From contig OZ010573.1 of NCBI GenBank assembly GCA_963932145.1, positions 88,662,163 through 88,726,162 on the forward strand: a DNA stretch of 64,000 nucleotides. The letters are read 5' to 3'. This DNA comes from Acanthosepion lycidas (lineage: Eukaryota; Mollusca; Cephalopoda; Sepiida; Sepiidae). Shown here piece by piece: positions 1 to 12,423 of the stretch. Every line of letters begins with the position of its first letter. The stretch's first letter is position 1. A model generated the notes under the pieces. That model made no database searches. It was not told the origin of the DNA and saw only the letters and a program-made list of their open reading frames with translations. The translations under genes were made by a program, and so were the position numbers.

Positions 1-40
<40 letters not shown>

Positions 41-93
41 CAAATCGATAGATAGATAGATAGATAGATATGTAGATAGATAGATATGAGACT

Positions 94-127
<34 letters not shown>

Positions 128-310
128 CTTAAATAGAAGAGATATAGATATAAGAGACGTAGATAGATAGATAGATAGATAGATAGACAGACAAATCGAT
201 AGATAGATATAAGAGACTTAGATAGATAGATAGACAAACAGATATGAGACTTAGATAGATAGATAGATAGATAGATAGAGAGATAGATAGATAGATAGAT
301 ATAAGAGACT

Positions 311-346
<36 letters not shown>

Positions 347-424
347 CAGACAAATCGATAGATGGATATAAGAGACTTAGATAGATAGATAGACAGACAA
401 ATCGATAGATAGATATAAGAGACT

Positions 425-472
<48 letters not shown>

Positions 473-540
473 CAGATAGATATGAGACTTAGATAGATAG
501 ATAGATAGAGAGAGAGATAGATAGATAGATATAAGAGACT

Positions 541-578
<38 letters not shown>

Positions 579-585
579 TGAGACT

Positions 586-617
<32 letters not shown>

Positions 618-916
618 CAGATATAAGAGACTTAGATAGATAGATAGATAGACAGACAAATCGATAGATAGATATAAGAGACTTAGATAGATAGATAGAT
701 AAACAGACAAATCGATAGATAGATATAAGAGACTTAGATAGATAGATAGATAGACAGACAAATCGATAGATAGATATAAGAGACTTAGATAGATAGATAG
801 ATAGATATATATGAGACTTAGATAGATAGATAGATAGAGAGATAGATAGATAGATATAAGAGACTTAGATAGATAGATAGATAGATAGAGAGATAGATAG
901 ATAGATATAAGAGACT

Positions 917-980
<64 letters not shown>
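1..980. repeat. (GATA)n minisatellite with higher-order unit
   Basis: Almost pure TAGA tetranucleotide repeat, interrupted at intervals by the phrases TATAAGAGACTTAGATAGA, TATGAGACTTAGATAGA and CAGACAAATCGATAGA. These interruptions recur many times in similar order, giving a variable higher-order unit of roughly 50-110 bp rather than a simple microsatellite. The array begins before the window. Its open frames (runs of Ser-Ile-Tyr-Leu) are repeat artefacts. It ends sharply at about 980 in unique AT-rich sequence. Confidence 0.95.
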
Positions 981-981
<1 letters not shown>

Positions 982-2600
982 TTCCCTATCAGCTGTGCTT
1001 ATTGAATAAAGACGCAACTTACTATGGACAAGATTTATGTCTTTAAATAATAGAATAAAGCGCTCAATTCACTTGAAACTCATAATTTGGAAACTAACCT
1101 ACAATTAGACTCGGAAACTGACTAGTGACGATCAAATAAAGAAGCAGCCAGAGTTTCTAGGAACTCAGTTCCATAGATAGACGAATAGATGGCACGGGGA
1201 CTTGATGAATTGCGTGATTGATTAATTAGATGTTATCGGAAATCATTGATTGTCGATTCAAATATTTCTCCTTTGTCTCTTCGTTTATCAAAGGCGTACA
1301 CACAGAACTTATGCTTTAAAGGATGCGTGCGTATCTGCCTACCAAAGAGAAAGCGTGAAGGAAGAGAAATGGCTTCGACTTTTCAAAGACAATTCTAAAT
1401 AAACATGAAAAAAAATCCAATATACACTAAGCTTTACATTCTTTTTTTTTTTACTAAGAACCTAATAATCCAATCATAATATGCAAAAATTCAAATTTTG
1501 TAAGAATTTTAGCTTATCGTCTTAAAAGGAAATTCAAGTCATTTCTTCATAATTTTTTCGGTGTTCAGTTTCATATTAATATCAATATTTTATATTGACA
1601 GTACAGTTTAGAACTGAACCGATACATTAGTCACACATTATTTGATTATAGTTATATACCGTATATTCCCGTGTGTATAAGGCGACCTTTAAAACTTAAA
1701 AAATAGCCCGTAAAATAGGGGGTCGTCTAATATAACAGTTACAAAAAGCTAACCTTAAATCCCATTGAGCATCGGCATGGGTAAATTAGGCTAGAGTAAT
1801 TGCGTCACGAATTGTGACAAGAGACCAAATACCTCGGGAGGATGTAAATAATTCTAGTTGAAACAATTCATATTATAATACTGTAGTACAGTTATAATTA
1901 TAATAAAACTCCTTTTGTTTCTTGATATCACATTCACATTCAATAATCAAGAGATTGCTTTCACAAGAATTTGCAAAAGTTTCGCTGTGGAACAAGTACA
2001 AGTAAAAAGTAACGTAAACAAATCTATCGTTTTCGCTTAGCAAAGCAATGTATGGTGCGCTTCAGCCAATCATTATTTCCCATAATAGTGTTTAATAACA
2101 ACATTTGGATAACATACAATTTATATTACTTATTAAAATTCATTATCATTGTGATGTTAAATAGCAACAACATTTAGTATAATACACAAATATTATTTTC
2201 CAATAACATACATTATAGCTTTTGCGGTGTTAAGCAAAAAAACATTTAAGATGCCATAAAATCTTTATTACTCATTATTGAATACCCAAGTTATGTTTTC
2301 ATTTGAGCGAATCGTAAGAATGAAATTGTTAGTGTTATTTTCATAAAGATTCATGTTAATATTTTATATTATTTGATTCATTTTGATTAGGCAATATAAA
2401 GGCAAAAAAAGCAACATTTGTAATAACATCAGCTTTATTTTATACTCGTAAGAATCATTATGATAGGCCTTACTGCTACTGGCGGCCTAGGCTACCCTAC
2501 CGTACGTAGGTTTGCCGACATTTTCGGTCTTCTTATAAGACAGATAAAATCACAAAAATTGAGCTAGACTTCTTGTCTTATTTCTAAGTCACCTTATATG
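981..2600. other. gene-free AT-rich stretch
   Basis: No convincing coding frame, RNA gene or complete element is visible. The one structured piece is about 1667-1735, where GTATAAGGCGACC and the later GGGGGTCGTCTAATATAAC are imperfect inverted copies, as at the tip of a DNA transposon or MITE. The rest is low-complexity AT-rich sequence with poly-T and poly-A runs. Confidence 0.5.
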
Positions 2601-2608
2601 TGTAAACA

Positions 2609-2813
<205 letters not shown>

Positions 2814-2920
2814 TAAAAAAAAATCCGTGGATAAGTAATACAAGTAGATCCTATTTTTATAAAATAAAACTGATCCACGAAAGAGAGCTCAATATAATTT
2901 TTATTATAGAGCGTATAATT

Positions 2921-3144
2921 GAATTACAATTAATGCGATCCAAGCAATTTACCTCATATAAATGATCATTTCATCGATGGGAAAATAGTTTTTTCCCTGG
3001 ACTTATCAATGCAAATACATTCACAAAATTTTAGTATTTTAGTAAATGTATTTGCGCTGAGGGGGCCAGGGGAAAACTACTTTCCCATGGACAAAATGAT
3101 CATCTGTATGAGGTAAATTGTCTGGATCTCATTAATTGTAATTC
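2921..3144. repeat. 224-bp palindromic element (MITE-like)
   Basis: Left arm from GAATTACAATTAATGCGATC pairs with the right arm ending GATCTCATTAATTGTAATTC. The pairing continues inward through AATTTACCTCATA/TATGAGGTAAATT, GGGAAAATAG/CTACTTTCCC and GCAAATACATT/AATGTATTTGC to the centre near 3030. There is no coding capacity. An (AT)n run begins a few bases after the right end. This looks like a non-autonomous hairpin element; the family is not recognised. Confidence 0.75.
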
Positions 3145-3458
3145 ACTTATATATATATATATATATATATGAAAAGGATATATAAATATGTGTCCATGCT
3201 TTTAAAATCTTTCACCTTTCTTGAAAGATCTTCAATTATAATAATAAGGGATACTTAATAGCAAATGGAATAAAAATATAGCCAAAAAGTGAAACAAAGT
3301 TAATGAAATTGGTTGCACTATATCTTCAAATACATATTATAAAAAAAAGGAATGAATTTAAAAGTTCAATTTGCAGCGTCCCCTCTTCTTCATGCAGTTG
3401 TGTATTTACGTTAACGTAAAAATCACTTTAGTCCAATTTTGTCCAATTTTCCACTTTG

Positions 3459-3460
<2 letters not shown>

Positions 3461-3520
<60 letters not shown>
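3461..3520. repeat. (AT)n microsatellite
   Basis: Pure TA dinucleotide run, followed by a short GA-rich stretch. No gene is visible in the flanks from 3145 to 4260. Confidence 0.95.
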
Positions 3521-3523
<3 letters not shown>

Positions 3524-4262
3524 GAGAGAGAGTGGGAGACCGAAATGACACATATATTTCGATTATATTGCTGAAGGCTTCTGCAGAATCGATCACAGTT
3601 TTGGGAAGAATTGAATAGAGTCTGGTGCGCAATGTACCACATAGTCCCCAAACAACCCTCCTAAGTTTGTTTTTGTTTTTATTTAAGACTTTTCTTTCTT
3701 CTATACCGGTTAACATCGAAGGTTCTTCTACCCTTTCTCTTATGCTTTTTACTCATAGCTAAGAAGAGATGGATTCATACTTTTCTCTCTGGTATTTGGC
3801 TGTAAGTGAATGTAAAGATCTTGACTAGAATTCGAACATATATGTGTGTGTGCGCGTGTGTGCAATTTCTAAACGAGTAATAAATTTGTATTTATTAATC
3901 CGACATATTTAAAACGCGTCCGATTAATTTAATAGAATCCATTATTTCTTTTGAAATTGTTTTGTTTATATGTAGGATGTACTTTAGTGAATCTGAACGA
4001 GAAAGGTGTTCTTTAAGGCAGTATAACAGTATTGCTTAACACCAGTCTCTTCCAAACCGAGTCGGTTAAAGCATGTCCGATCTAACTACGGTTTCAAACT
4101 CCGAAGGGAAATGACCGTTGGAATATTTTCAGGCCAGCGCCTTTTTGACTCTTGCTAAGGTTTCTCGAATATTTTGGCCTGTAGAAGAAATGCAATGCAG
4201 TTGAAATAAGAGTGTCTACACAAATCTGGCTATCTACTAAAATTAAGGCATAACGTAATATA

Positions 4263-4276
4263 ATACACACACACAT

Positions 4277-4368
<92 letters not shown>

Positions 4369-4369
4369 T
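4263..4369. repeat. (CA)n(TA)n(TG)n compound microsatellite
   Basis: CA-rich left part, about 60 bp of TA, then TG-rich right part. The whole array is close to self-complementary and could extrude as a hairpin. Confidence 0.9.
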
Positions 4370-4589
4370 TAAGTTTACGGCCTTTTTGTAACCCTATTTC
4401 CTATGTCTTATAGCGATGAACCTTTGTTGAAAAATGCATTGTTTTAGTTCTTGAGAAAGGAAATCCAAAAACGAAAATTTGATTTTGCCATATACCCAAT
4501 AAGGCTAAAATATCAAAATATTACAGAAGATTATTTTTTTCAATTTACTAATGACGTAACTGGATACAACATCACTATTTTTAACGAAT

Positions 4590-4770
4590 TTAACAGTTAA
4601 TAGCTATAGCATAACATACAAATTTACAAATAAACGAAAATTTCAAATTGTAGAAGTTTTATTTTTCATTACTTAATTATATAACAGGATAGTACTTAAC
4701 CCATTTAGCATTTTATAGCTATATCATAACATACAAACTTACAAATAAATAAACATTTCAATCTTGCATA
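4590..4770. repeat. two-copy diverged tandem duplication
   Basis: A phrase containing TATAGCATAACATACAAATT and ACAAATAAACGAAAATTTCAA recurs about 113 bp later as TATATCATAACATACAAACT and ACAAATAAATAAACATTTCAA. There is no coding signal. Confidence 0.6.
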
Positions 4771-5030
4771 TGCAGTTAGAAGCTTATATATATCGGGTAT
4801 AACAGTAACATTTTCTAAATCGTGTAACAGCCTGGGGAAATCTTCCATCCCACAAAATGTTTAATATATAAAAACCACTAAACTAATTGAGCTTATTTTT
4901 TCTAGGTTTTCAGATAAGATGTTTAGCCATTTCGACAATCTTTGTCGTAAGAATCACAGAAAAAAACCCTTATTATTCAATTATTCAGTAAGAAAGAGAA
5001 CAGGTTAAATCGTTTTGTGTCATCCCCATT

Positions 5031-5340
5031 ATGTATTCCAGCCTGATCAGTGGTGAAAGAAAAACGAACACTCAGGCCTTCAGTAATGGTACTGACATTC
5101 ATATTATGACTTCCATTTTTAAAGTCCATTCAAGAACCATGACGAGGACGGTGAATAAGTTTAAAAAAGAGGGAACAATAATTAGGAAAACAGCAGGAAG
5201 AGGGATCATCATTTCAACTTAGAGCTAAATACATTCGTATTGTTCAATAGTCCAATAGTTTTATAAAAAAAATACTTGAAGAATTCCAGTAAGATATCTT
5301 TAATCATTCCTAAGATACAACGGTTCAAAGCTTAATCTAA
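5031..5340 (+). pseudogene. Tc1-like transposase N-terminal remnant
   Basis: The 63-residue frame at 5031-5222 contains VHSRTMTRTVNKFKKEGT followed by a Gly/Arg-rich TAGRG segment. This resembles the helix-turn-helix plus GRPR-type linker at the start of Tc1/mariner transposases (established family knowledge, judged by eye). The frame ends in a stop, and the next 100 bp in the other frames (KILEEFQ, then RYNGSKLNL-like) would continue the family only with frameshifts. No catalytic domain follows; a short tandem repeat begins at 5350. Treated as a decayed fragment. A chance resemblance cannot be excluded. Confidence 0.4.
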
Positions 5341-5349
5341 AAATTAGAC

Positions 5350-5441
5350 AATTTTGCTGTTACAGCCTATGGACATTTTTGCTGTTACAGAATATGGACA
5401 ATTTTGCTGTTACAGCATATGGACAATTTTGCTGTTACATC
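5350..5441. repeat. four-copy tandem repeat, about 23-25 bp
   Basis: The phrase ATTTTTGCTGTTACAG followed by CATATGGACA (with small changes) is repeated four times head to tail. Confidence 0.85.
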
Positions 5442-5949
5442 TGCTAGAAGTAAAAATAGCTATATAATGAAAAAGAATGCGCTTTGATTTGTTCTGGGAA
5501 CTCTAGTCATGATATTTCTGAATTCCAGAAATATATCACAGAGTTTAATTTTTTTTTCCAGCCTGCATGCTGCTACATAAATTCTGATAATAATCTGCAA
5601 TATAGATTTAGACAGTAAACGAATAGCCACCCATCTTTTAGAGATGATTCTACGAATTTCGAGTAGGGAGTTTCTTTTCTTTGGTAAAAGAATAAATGCC
5701 CAGTATTAGCTAGTATTGCTCTATATTTTCATCTTGCTTTACTTAAGTTAGGTATTTTTTGAAACCTCACTTTTGGAAATCTTCCAGTTTCTTCGAAAAA
5801 GCGGAAACCTCGAGTTAACTGAAATAAAAATTCCATATCATCACGCCATCCTGACGTTTCACTAATCTCTTCTTTACCATTCTTGAAATTCTTCTTGAGC
5901 TGTTCTTAAAACTTCACGTATAAATGGATATTCGATACTGGGCGATGTG

Positions 5950-6884
5950 TTGTTTCCTCAAAGTTCGTCATCCATCATTACGAGAAGTACCCGGTCACGA
6001 ATACGATGTTGACAGCCAATTAATTGTGGTTCTTCCATTTTCTTTCGAGAAAATAGTCTTTGTAACTGCATGGTAATCCCATTCCTGATTCCAGTGTTCA
6101 TATTCGTAGTGTCTGCAACAATTATCATTATGGTCTTCCATAAATTGTATACATCCAAAACATCTGCTATTCTTTTGACAACAGTACCAGTTTTTCCATT
6201 TGGTAGATGTAATGCTTCTAACTTTTCCTTTTTATTCTTCAAAACAATCACTTGATATTCTTGGCCACCAATTCTAAGCGTAGTGTATTCTTCACTTCTT
6301 CCTTAAGTTTACAATTACTTTAATAGTGGATCTGTAATTACCATATTTAGCAGGTGCCTCAAGGTCAATCCCTTCTTGAGATAACTGCTGATAAACGCTT
6401 GCTGCTTTGATGACTGATAAGCATGAAGATGCTATTAATTTAGAATAGTTGTAGAACACACAGTTTTTCCAATTGCATGTCCAAGATGTCCTTTGCTTTC
6501 GATATGATGATGATATAACCGTCTTCCCTTAATACCCAGCCATTCAACATTATGTTTTTGTATTGCCAAAAATGCCATTCAATAGATCATATTTCCTTCG
6601 TTTCACACATTCATCGCTCTTGTTTCAATTTTACTTGTATGGCTTTATTTGATAAATTTGGGAAACCTAAATTCTATTGCCATAAACTTGTTACTTCTTT
6701 AGAGATTTCCTTTATCCTTTCTTTCCTTCCATTGATGGATGTTCTAAAGAAAAGATGGCGACTAACAAATATCCTGCTTCTGTTCTCCAGTGATTGTTCT
6801 TCTAGTGGAATTGTTCTTCTTTTCTTATGTGATTCTTGAAAGCTTGTTTCTATTAGCGGTGGAAGCACATTTTTTAGACATTAT
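5950..6884 (-). pseudogene. broken transposase-like gene with DTTNMNTG and GCQH motifs
   Basis: Read on the minus strand, an ATG at about 6882 opens a frame that leads into SRIFVSRHLFF and KERIKEISKEVTSLW (6868-6674). After several frame changes a second block (6251-5958) carries KNKKEKLEALHLPNGKTGT, VADTTNMNTGIRNG, MQLQRLFSRK and LIGCQHRIRDRVL. I recognise this arrangement from uncharacterised multi-copy animal proteins that look like RNase-H-fold transposases: an Asp in ADTT, an NTG turn, then a Cys-x-His as in hAT-type transposases. The family name is not known to me. QHRI where relatives usually have QHHV suggests mutation. It shares the D-N-T-N-T pattern with the gene at 37157-38681, but is too divergent to be the same element. 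Frameshifts and stops make it non-functional. Confidence 0.55.
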
Positions 6885-7890
6885 GGTTAAAAATGAATAC
6901 TTGGAGATCTTTCAGCAAATCAATCACCGTTGCTCAACCAGGAAGCTTATATATTCTGAAACAAAAAGAAAATGATCACAAACACAACACACGTTTCCAT
7001 TTCGCCTTATCAATTTATTATTGTAAAATACAATAATTGCGGCAAAAGGCCAAAAAGGCGGAAGTGGCGTGTGAATAGTCAACATTAACTATCATATACT
7101 TAGCTAATCACATTCACGTCCCATCCACTCATTACAATTAACTCATTCACCACAAGAAGTAATCTTTCACCATTCACTACGACATACACAATACCCCATA
7201 TTCACAGGGAAGATACAAAAAGAGCTCATGACATACAAATTTCTTTACAAATGTATATAAAAATATGTTAGACATTTTGACGGTCGTCTTCGAGTATAGA
7301 ATCCAGAGGTTGTCAGTGAATATTTCGGAAACAGTAGGAAAGCGTAGTTCAGGTTCGCAGTGGATATCGTAGCAAAGTAGCAGAGCGTAGTTCTTCTTTC
7401 TATCATCTTCGCATCTCAAGTTGGCACTGGTCTTTCCTGTAGGGTAAGCAAAGATGGCCGCCTTTATACACGACGGATACAATGTTCTGCGGCTTCTGAT
7501 TGGTTAACCTTCTATCGGTGGACTATAAAGCGATTTGAGTCATTTTGACTCGCTCACTAGTCATATAATATTCACAAAAAACTGTAACAAAATATAATCA
7601 GGGGGAGGGCTGAACTTCGAAAACAAAAAATAACAAGACATGAAACTAAAAATCACAGACCCTTTAGTAAGACCCGTTCACCGCACAAAAGTCGCTGCTG
7701 TATTTTGTCTTCAGGCTGAAACAAGAATCTCACACCCTACCCGAGAGGGAAGGATAAACTAAATATCGGCGTATAAAAATCAAAGACTGAACCAGTCGAG
7801 ATGAAAAAGGAGGTCGAAAACAAACTGGGGAGGTTGGGAATCTCGACATGGATCATAAAAAAGGGCCTGTCAACGTGCAGTATAGGAAAG

Positions 7891-8943
7891 TCAACTTCGT
7901 GTCGATGACTCACTAAATGTGGCAAACCCACCCACTCGCATGACACTGACGCTGGATACAGATGTCTTTGTCGACCATATGCTTGCGACCATCCAACAAG
8001 AGAGAGAAGAGCAATCGCTCGATTCCCTTCCTACTGTATCGCAGAGAGGGAGTACAGACAAAACGTAAAGGATGAGAGGAAACACATATGTGGCGCACGC
8101 TCCAGTGTTACCCTTCACGGACAACTGCATTGGCAGCTAGGTCTGGACTGCCACTCCGGAATTTGCCTGTACCTCCGACCAATTCTTCTCCAGAAGCCTG
8201 GGCCCAAGCCATACTTCAAATATGCGGACAGATCCGTCAGTCCAACCAAAGGACCTCGAAATAGCAACCCCGTTTCAGGCACCTAAAAAAAATCTGGAAG
8301 ACTTTTGCAGTTAATCTTGGTCTCTGTGAACTTTTCGTGCCATTCATGCACCTTATGTACCACCTAAATATCGCTGCGCGACGACACAAAAATGGATACC
8401 TTATGGGCGTACGCGGAAACCGTCAGGGACAGCGATTTCACGTCGGTACTGTGTGCTCGCTGTATCCTTCAACCGGCGATGGCGAAGTTCCAAAGCCAGA
8501 CTAAAATAAGTGCGACAGTGGGCAACCATGACAAACTTACCAAGACAGCACAAAACCGCGCGATTGCTTTCCGTTCACCTCTAACACAGCACTTGGGGAG
8601 TGATACAGGAGGTTAATCCATCTGCCGAAATCGAGTTTGAATGGTCGATACTATCAAATGGCTTGGAGTGATCCAAATAGCGGCTGCTCGAACTCTTCAT
8701 CACTGACACCAGGTTCCTTGGTAAACTGTCTCTAAAAAGTTGCAGAAACGCAAAGCACATGTTATCAGAGGACCTCAGAATACGTCCCTCTGGGGTATCG
8801 ACCTCTCGAATGTATCGATCGGAACTTCGACGGATTCCTCTCTTGCGCAAATCTGCGCCCGTGTTCACGGCTTCGTTAGACATTTTGTTTAATCTATGCC
8901 TAACTACCTGACCCTGGTAGCACTCGCTAGCCGTGCATTGCAA
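7891..8943 (-). pseudogene. LINE ORF2 (reverse transcriptase region) remnant
   Basis: Two short frames align by eye with the intact family member. 8130-7891 (LSVKGNTGACATYVFPLILY, then LSVLPLC) matches the thumb/C-terminal block at 55572-55231. 8943-8581 (RHRLNKMSNEAVNTGADLRK, then RDSLPRNLVSV) matches the linker before the RT fingers at 56771-56487. The catalytic YADD segment survives only as out-of-frame DNA at about 8390-8430, and the central RT is partly deleted. No function is expected. Confidence 0.65.
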
Positions 8944-9719
8944 AGCTTTCCTAGTTCCAAACCCTAATCTCTAGCGAATCCCCCAGCCTTCGCCCGGGAC
9001 AGACTATCCTTGAGAGCCTTCTTATTTTTTTAGCCTTATCTAGTGAGAGTCGTTGGCTATATTCGCTGGTGATGGACCTAATGCTATCCTTAAACCTCCC
9101 CCACCACCTATTCCAAATAACCGCCCCTACTAATTCCCGCTGTACTAATCTAATTATCTCCTGCCGGAAGTTTCGTTTGTCTAGTAAAAATTGAACTTCC
9201 AGTGTCCAGCCATTCTAGGCCTAGCACCTAACGCTATCTATGGTTCAAAGTAGTAGGTGGTAGCCTAAACAGTGAAACGTGGGACAATCTAGCGAATCTA
9301 TACCGGCCCTGATCACAAACATTCTGTCCAGGTAGCTAGCCACCCGGGTAGACGGCCACTTAAGTGCTCACGTCTACATATTCCGCTGAGGGTGATCGAC
9401 CCTATATCTATCGATAAGACCAAACTCGACAATCAGATGAACCAAACTACGATCCTCCAACTTTCCGCGAGCTCCCCGCCGCATGTCTATGTTGGGATCC
9501 ATGATAGTCTAGTCCCCCACTAAGACCAAACGTGACGAATCCACCGAGAACGACTCTAACTGACGCAAAAAAAGAGACGCTGCCTCTGGTCGTTGGGCGC
9601 ATAAACCGCAACGATCCGAAACGAACTACTGTTCACATCAATATCAGCCACGATCAACCACCTTCACCTCACCAACATGAACAAGGTCTACCCTTATACC
9701 CAGGGTAGGTTTAATCAGC

Positions 9720-11557
9720 AAGGAGACACTGCTGGCTAGCTTAATTTTTAAGGAGGGGTGGAGCATAACCGGGATTTTCCCTGCTCAGTACCTAGATATA
9801 TATATTTTTTTTTATTCCGGTTTTCCAACCACGGCCATCATTTCAGGAAAATGGTTCTTTGGCTCTAGGGAGGTGGCTCCAAACTTTCAAATCCCTCACT
9901 CGTATCCTGGTTATTAAACTTGGGGCTTTGGGAAAATTTCTTGGGTATTTGTCGATTTCCCTTCGACCAAAATGACTAAATATGGGTCTCAAGAGGATCT
10001 TTTTGAGCGGAAAGTTCCCTTTCTAGGGCTTGCCTGTCTACAGACTTTTTCCCCTTTGGGGTATATTTTTTCTTTCTCTATTGGGAGAAGTTGAGAGACG
10101 AAGAAGACGGAGTCCTTGAAGTGGAAGAAGGGAGGCTCCTAGTCTTTCTTTTCCTGGAAAGTTCCATTTTTTGCTGGCGAAGCAGCGACAGATTGGGATA
10201 TGGCATAATACATGGCCTTCGCCGCCCTACTTCCTTAAGCAGTTTTTCCTTTTTCGAATTTCTTTTTCAGGTCTTCTTCATCTTCCACCCTACTCTTTTT
10301 TTTTTTTTTTAAGAGGAGGTACGAGTTGGGAGCATCTCCCCTGTCTCTTGTTCCTGACTTTGTTGCTGTATTAGGTGCTTCTGTTGATGCTGTTGGAACA
10401 AAACAATTCAACAAAATGAACTCATGTGTCGAGGACAAATATACTAATAAATTAATACTGTAATGACAAACGTAGGCCTAATGCGATACTTCTACTGTTG
10501 CTGTTGATGAAGCTCTTGCTGGTTTTTTTTTTTGGTTTTTTTTGTTGTTTTTTTGTTGAAGCATCTGCTGCCGCTTTTGTTGGTACTCCCGCTCTAGTTG
10601 GAGCTGCTGCTGCTGATCGCGTTTCTGCTCCGGCTCACCTTGCTCTGGCGTCTCCTGCGAGCGTTCTTGTTGCTCCTTTTTGGGAGCTGGCTTCTTTACC
10701 TCCTTCTTATGTGGGAAAGCCTGCTGGTGGGGTGGGTTTAATGCCTTTGAGCACTTCTTTATTACGTACGTCTTTTTACCGAGGTCTTTAGGGTCTTTTG
10801 TGATTGTCTCTGTCACTGTTGTTTCCTTGTTCGTAGTGCCGGCCTCTTTCCAGGGTAAGATTTTGAAAGATATCCTGTAGCCTCACTGGACCTGCAGAAA
10901 TATCGGTGGCCTTCAACAGCAATAGATGAGTCGGCCGACACACATCAATATATTATGGATGTCCATGAAATTCTTTCTGGTCAATGTGATCATTATCTCA
11001 ATAATCTCCGATGGCAATTCCCACCTTGCTTTTGACAAAAGAGAGATACGCCACCTCTCCAAACTTCTTAATGAAAAACTCCAAATAGTCCTAAGTGATA
11101 TATAAGGGAACTCCGTTGTCTTTCTGGTGTACATGTATTCAGTCTGAAACCTCACAGATTTTGCTGTAAGGATGTTCCAGCCAGAGACTTAGATGCGTCT
11201 TCAATTGTCAGCAGGATACTCCACATTACGTTACTTTTTCGGACCAATACTTTCGCCCCGATACTGAGCGTTTTAGGACCTCCCCCATTGTCTCCTTGTT
11301 AACGCCGATCAATTTCTTTGATTTTATGTCTGTAGTCAAAAGAGAGATTGTCCTTATATTAAGTGACTCAAAATGAGGTAAAAGTTCATTGACAAAGATA
11401 AATATTTCGTATTGTTCTTCAAGGCCGTTATACTAATTTGGTCTTTTCTTTTTTGAGGCCTATGCTCTACCACGCCGATGGAATTGCTGCTGTTGGTATC
11501 GGGTCTTATTTTCGAGATTCCGGGATAATATTGGCGTAACCACGTTACCGCGCACAC
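9720..11557 (-). pseudogene. LINE ORF1 remnant
   Basis: Minus-strand fragments match ORF1 of the younger copy. The first frame (11557-11354) contains RPQKRKDQISITALKNN, equivalent to RPKKKKDAEYYAAQRE of the younger ORF1. A Gln/Lys-rich frame at 10816-10478 (PKKEQQERSQETPEQGEPEQ) matches its basic, glutamine-rich middle. DNA similarity continues to about 9720 (GTGGAGCATAACCGGGA against GTGAACTAAAACCGGGA near 57990). ORF1 of this family is predicted to be the nucleic-acid-binding partner. This copy is shattered. Confidence 0.55.
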
Positions 11558-11741
11558 AATAAAAACAATTCTACAAAAAGAATTTATATGGCAAAGACAA
11601 AAATACTGATAAACAAATACAACAATGACGAACAGACATAATGGGACACTTACTTTCGCGTAATATATGTTAGAAATAATTCCAATGAAAGTCGAATTAA
11701 ACTTGATATAAACTGACGAGAAATCGTCCTCGTATTCGGCT

Positions 11742-11885
11742 TATATAAAAGACAGCCCAACCATCGCTCAAGCTTATGTAGTCCCACAAAATGCACGTTA
11801 TAGAAGGCTCCAAAAAGTTCCTAAATATACTAGAAGGCTTCAAAAAGTTCTGAAATGTTCCTAAACTTGCGAAAAGTTCCCATAA
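11742..11885 (-). promoter_or_regulatory. possible TATA box and repeated GAA/TTC blocks upstream of old LINE ORF1
   Basis: On the minus strand, two copies of GAACTTTTTGRAGCCTTCTA (about 11880-11800) precede CTTTTATATAAG (about 11752-11741), and ORF1 remains start about 190 bp further on. GAA/TTC clusters resemble heat-shock elements, but the internal spacing (GAAGCCTTC, 3 nt) is not the canonical 2 nt. The order and distance would suit an internal LINE promoter; this is inference only. Confidence 0.2.
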
Positions 11886-12423
11886 AATTATTGTATTACA
11901 ATACTTATATGTGATCTTTGAAATTTCATTGAAGGGTAAGCTTTTTAAAAAAATAAACTGAAGTATGACACAAGAAATTAATTATTTTAGAAAAAGTTTA
12001 AAAGTTGTAAGCCTCTTATATATAGATGTTTTTTGTTGCCATCTTTGCTGCCCTATCGACGAGGAGTAAAATACGCCGTCTGCATGCTCTTTTAATATTT
12101 AAGAACTCTCTCAAAAGGTAGCACTTGGATTCATGCTGACGCAAATATAGAATCAATTAATGGGTAACTGTACGCTCATATATAAGCAAGACATGTCTTT
12201 ACCTACAGCAGCGTTTTTCAGCCTTGGTAATCTTTTTGAAATAGTTCTTTTATGTTTCAGGGAACACATGCATAAATATAATTATATAACAGAATTCGTA
12301 ACTATCATTTATATTTTCATCATAGTTCACGTGTTAAACATGATATACATTTTTCGGATAACTGTTTTTTTTGGGGGGGTGTTAAATTATTGGGTAATGC
12401 AAAAACGTTATATTGCTCATTGA

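Larger units (their letters stand above)
7005..11700 (-). mobile_element. old, decayed copy of the Tx1/L1-like LINE
   Basis: Collinear with the better copy at 53790-60112 through most of its length. The 3' UTR phrases CTTAGCTAATCACATTCACG and CCAGTCGAGATGAAAA match at 7100 and 7793. The C-terminal LSVKGNTGACATYVFPLILY block lies at 8130-7891. The YRSP region lies near 8600, with ORF2 between about 56100 and 56560 of the other copy deleted. Endonuclease-region sequence spans 8990-9790, and ORF1 is at 9720-11557. An insertion or divergent block occupies about 7210-7580 in the 3' UTR. No long frame survives and many indels are present, so this copy is dead. The 5' limit is approximate and no target-site duplication is visible. 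It records an earlier wave of the same family. Confidence 0.75.

Noticed and set aside
7177..7482. 101-codon minus-strand frame
   Set aside because: Lies within the 3' UTR region of the old LINE and has no family motif.
12160..12423. 87-codon frame upstream of the Gypsy LTR
   Set aside because: AT-rich chance frame, ends at the LTR boundary.
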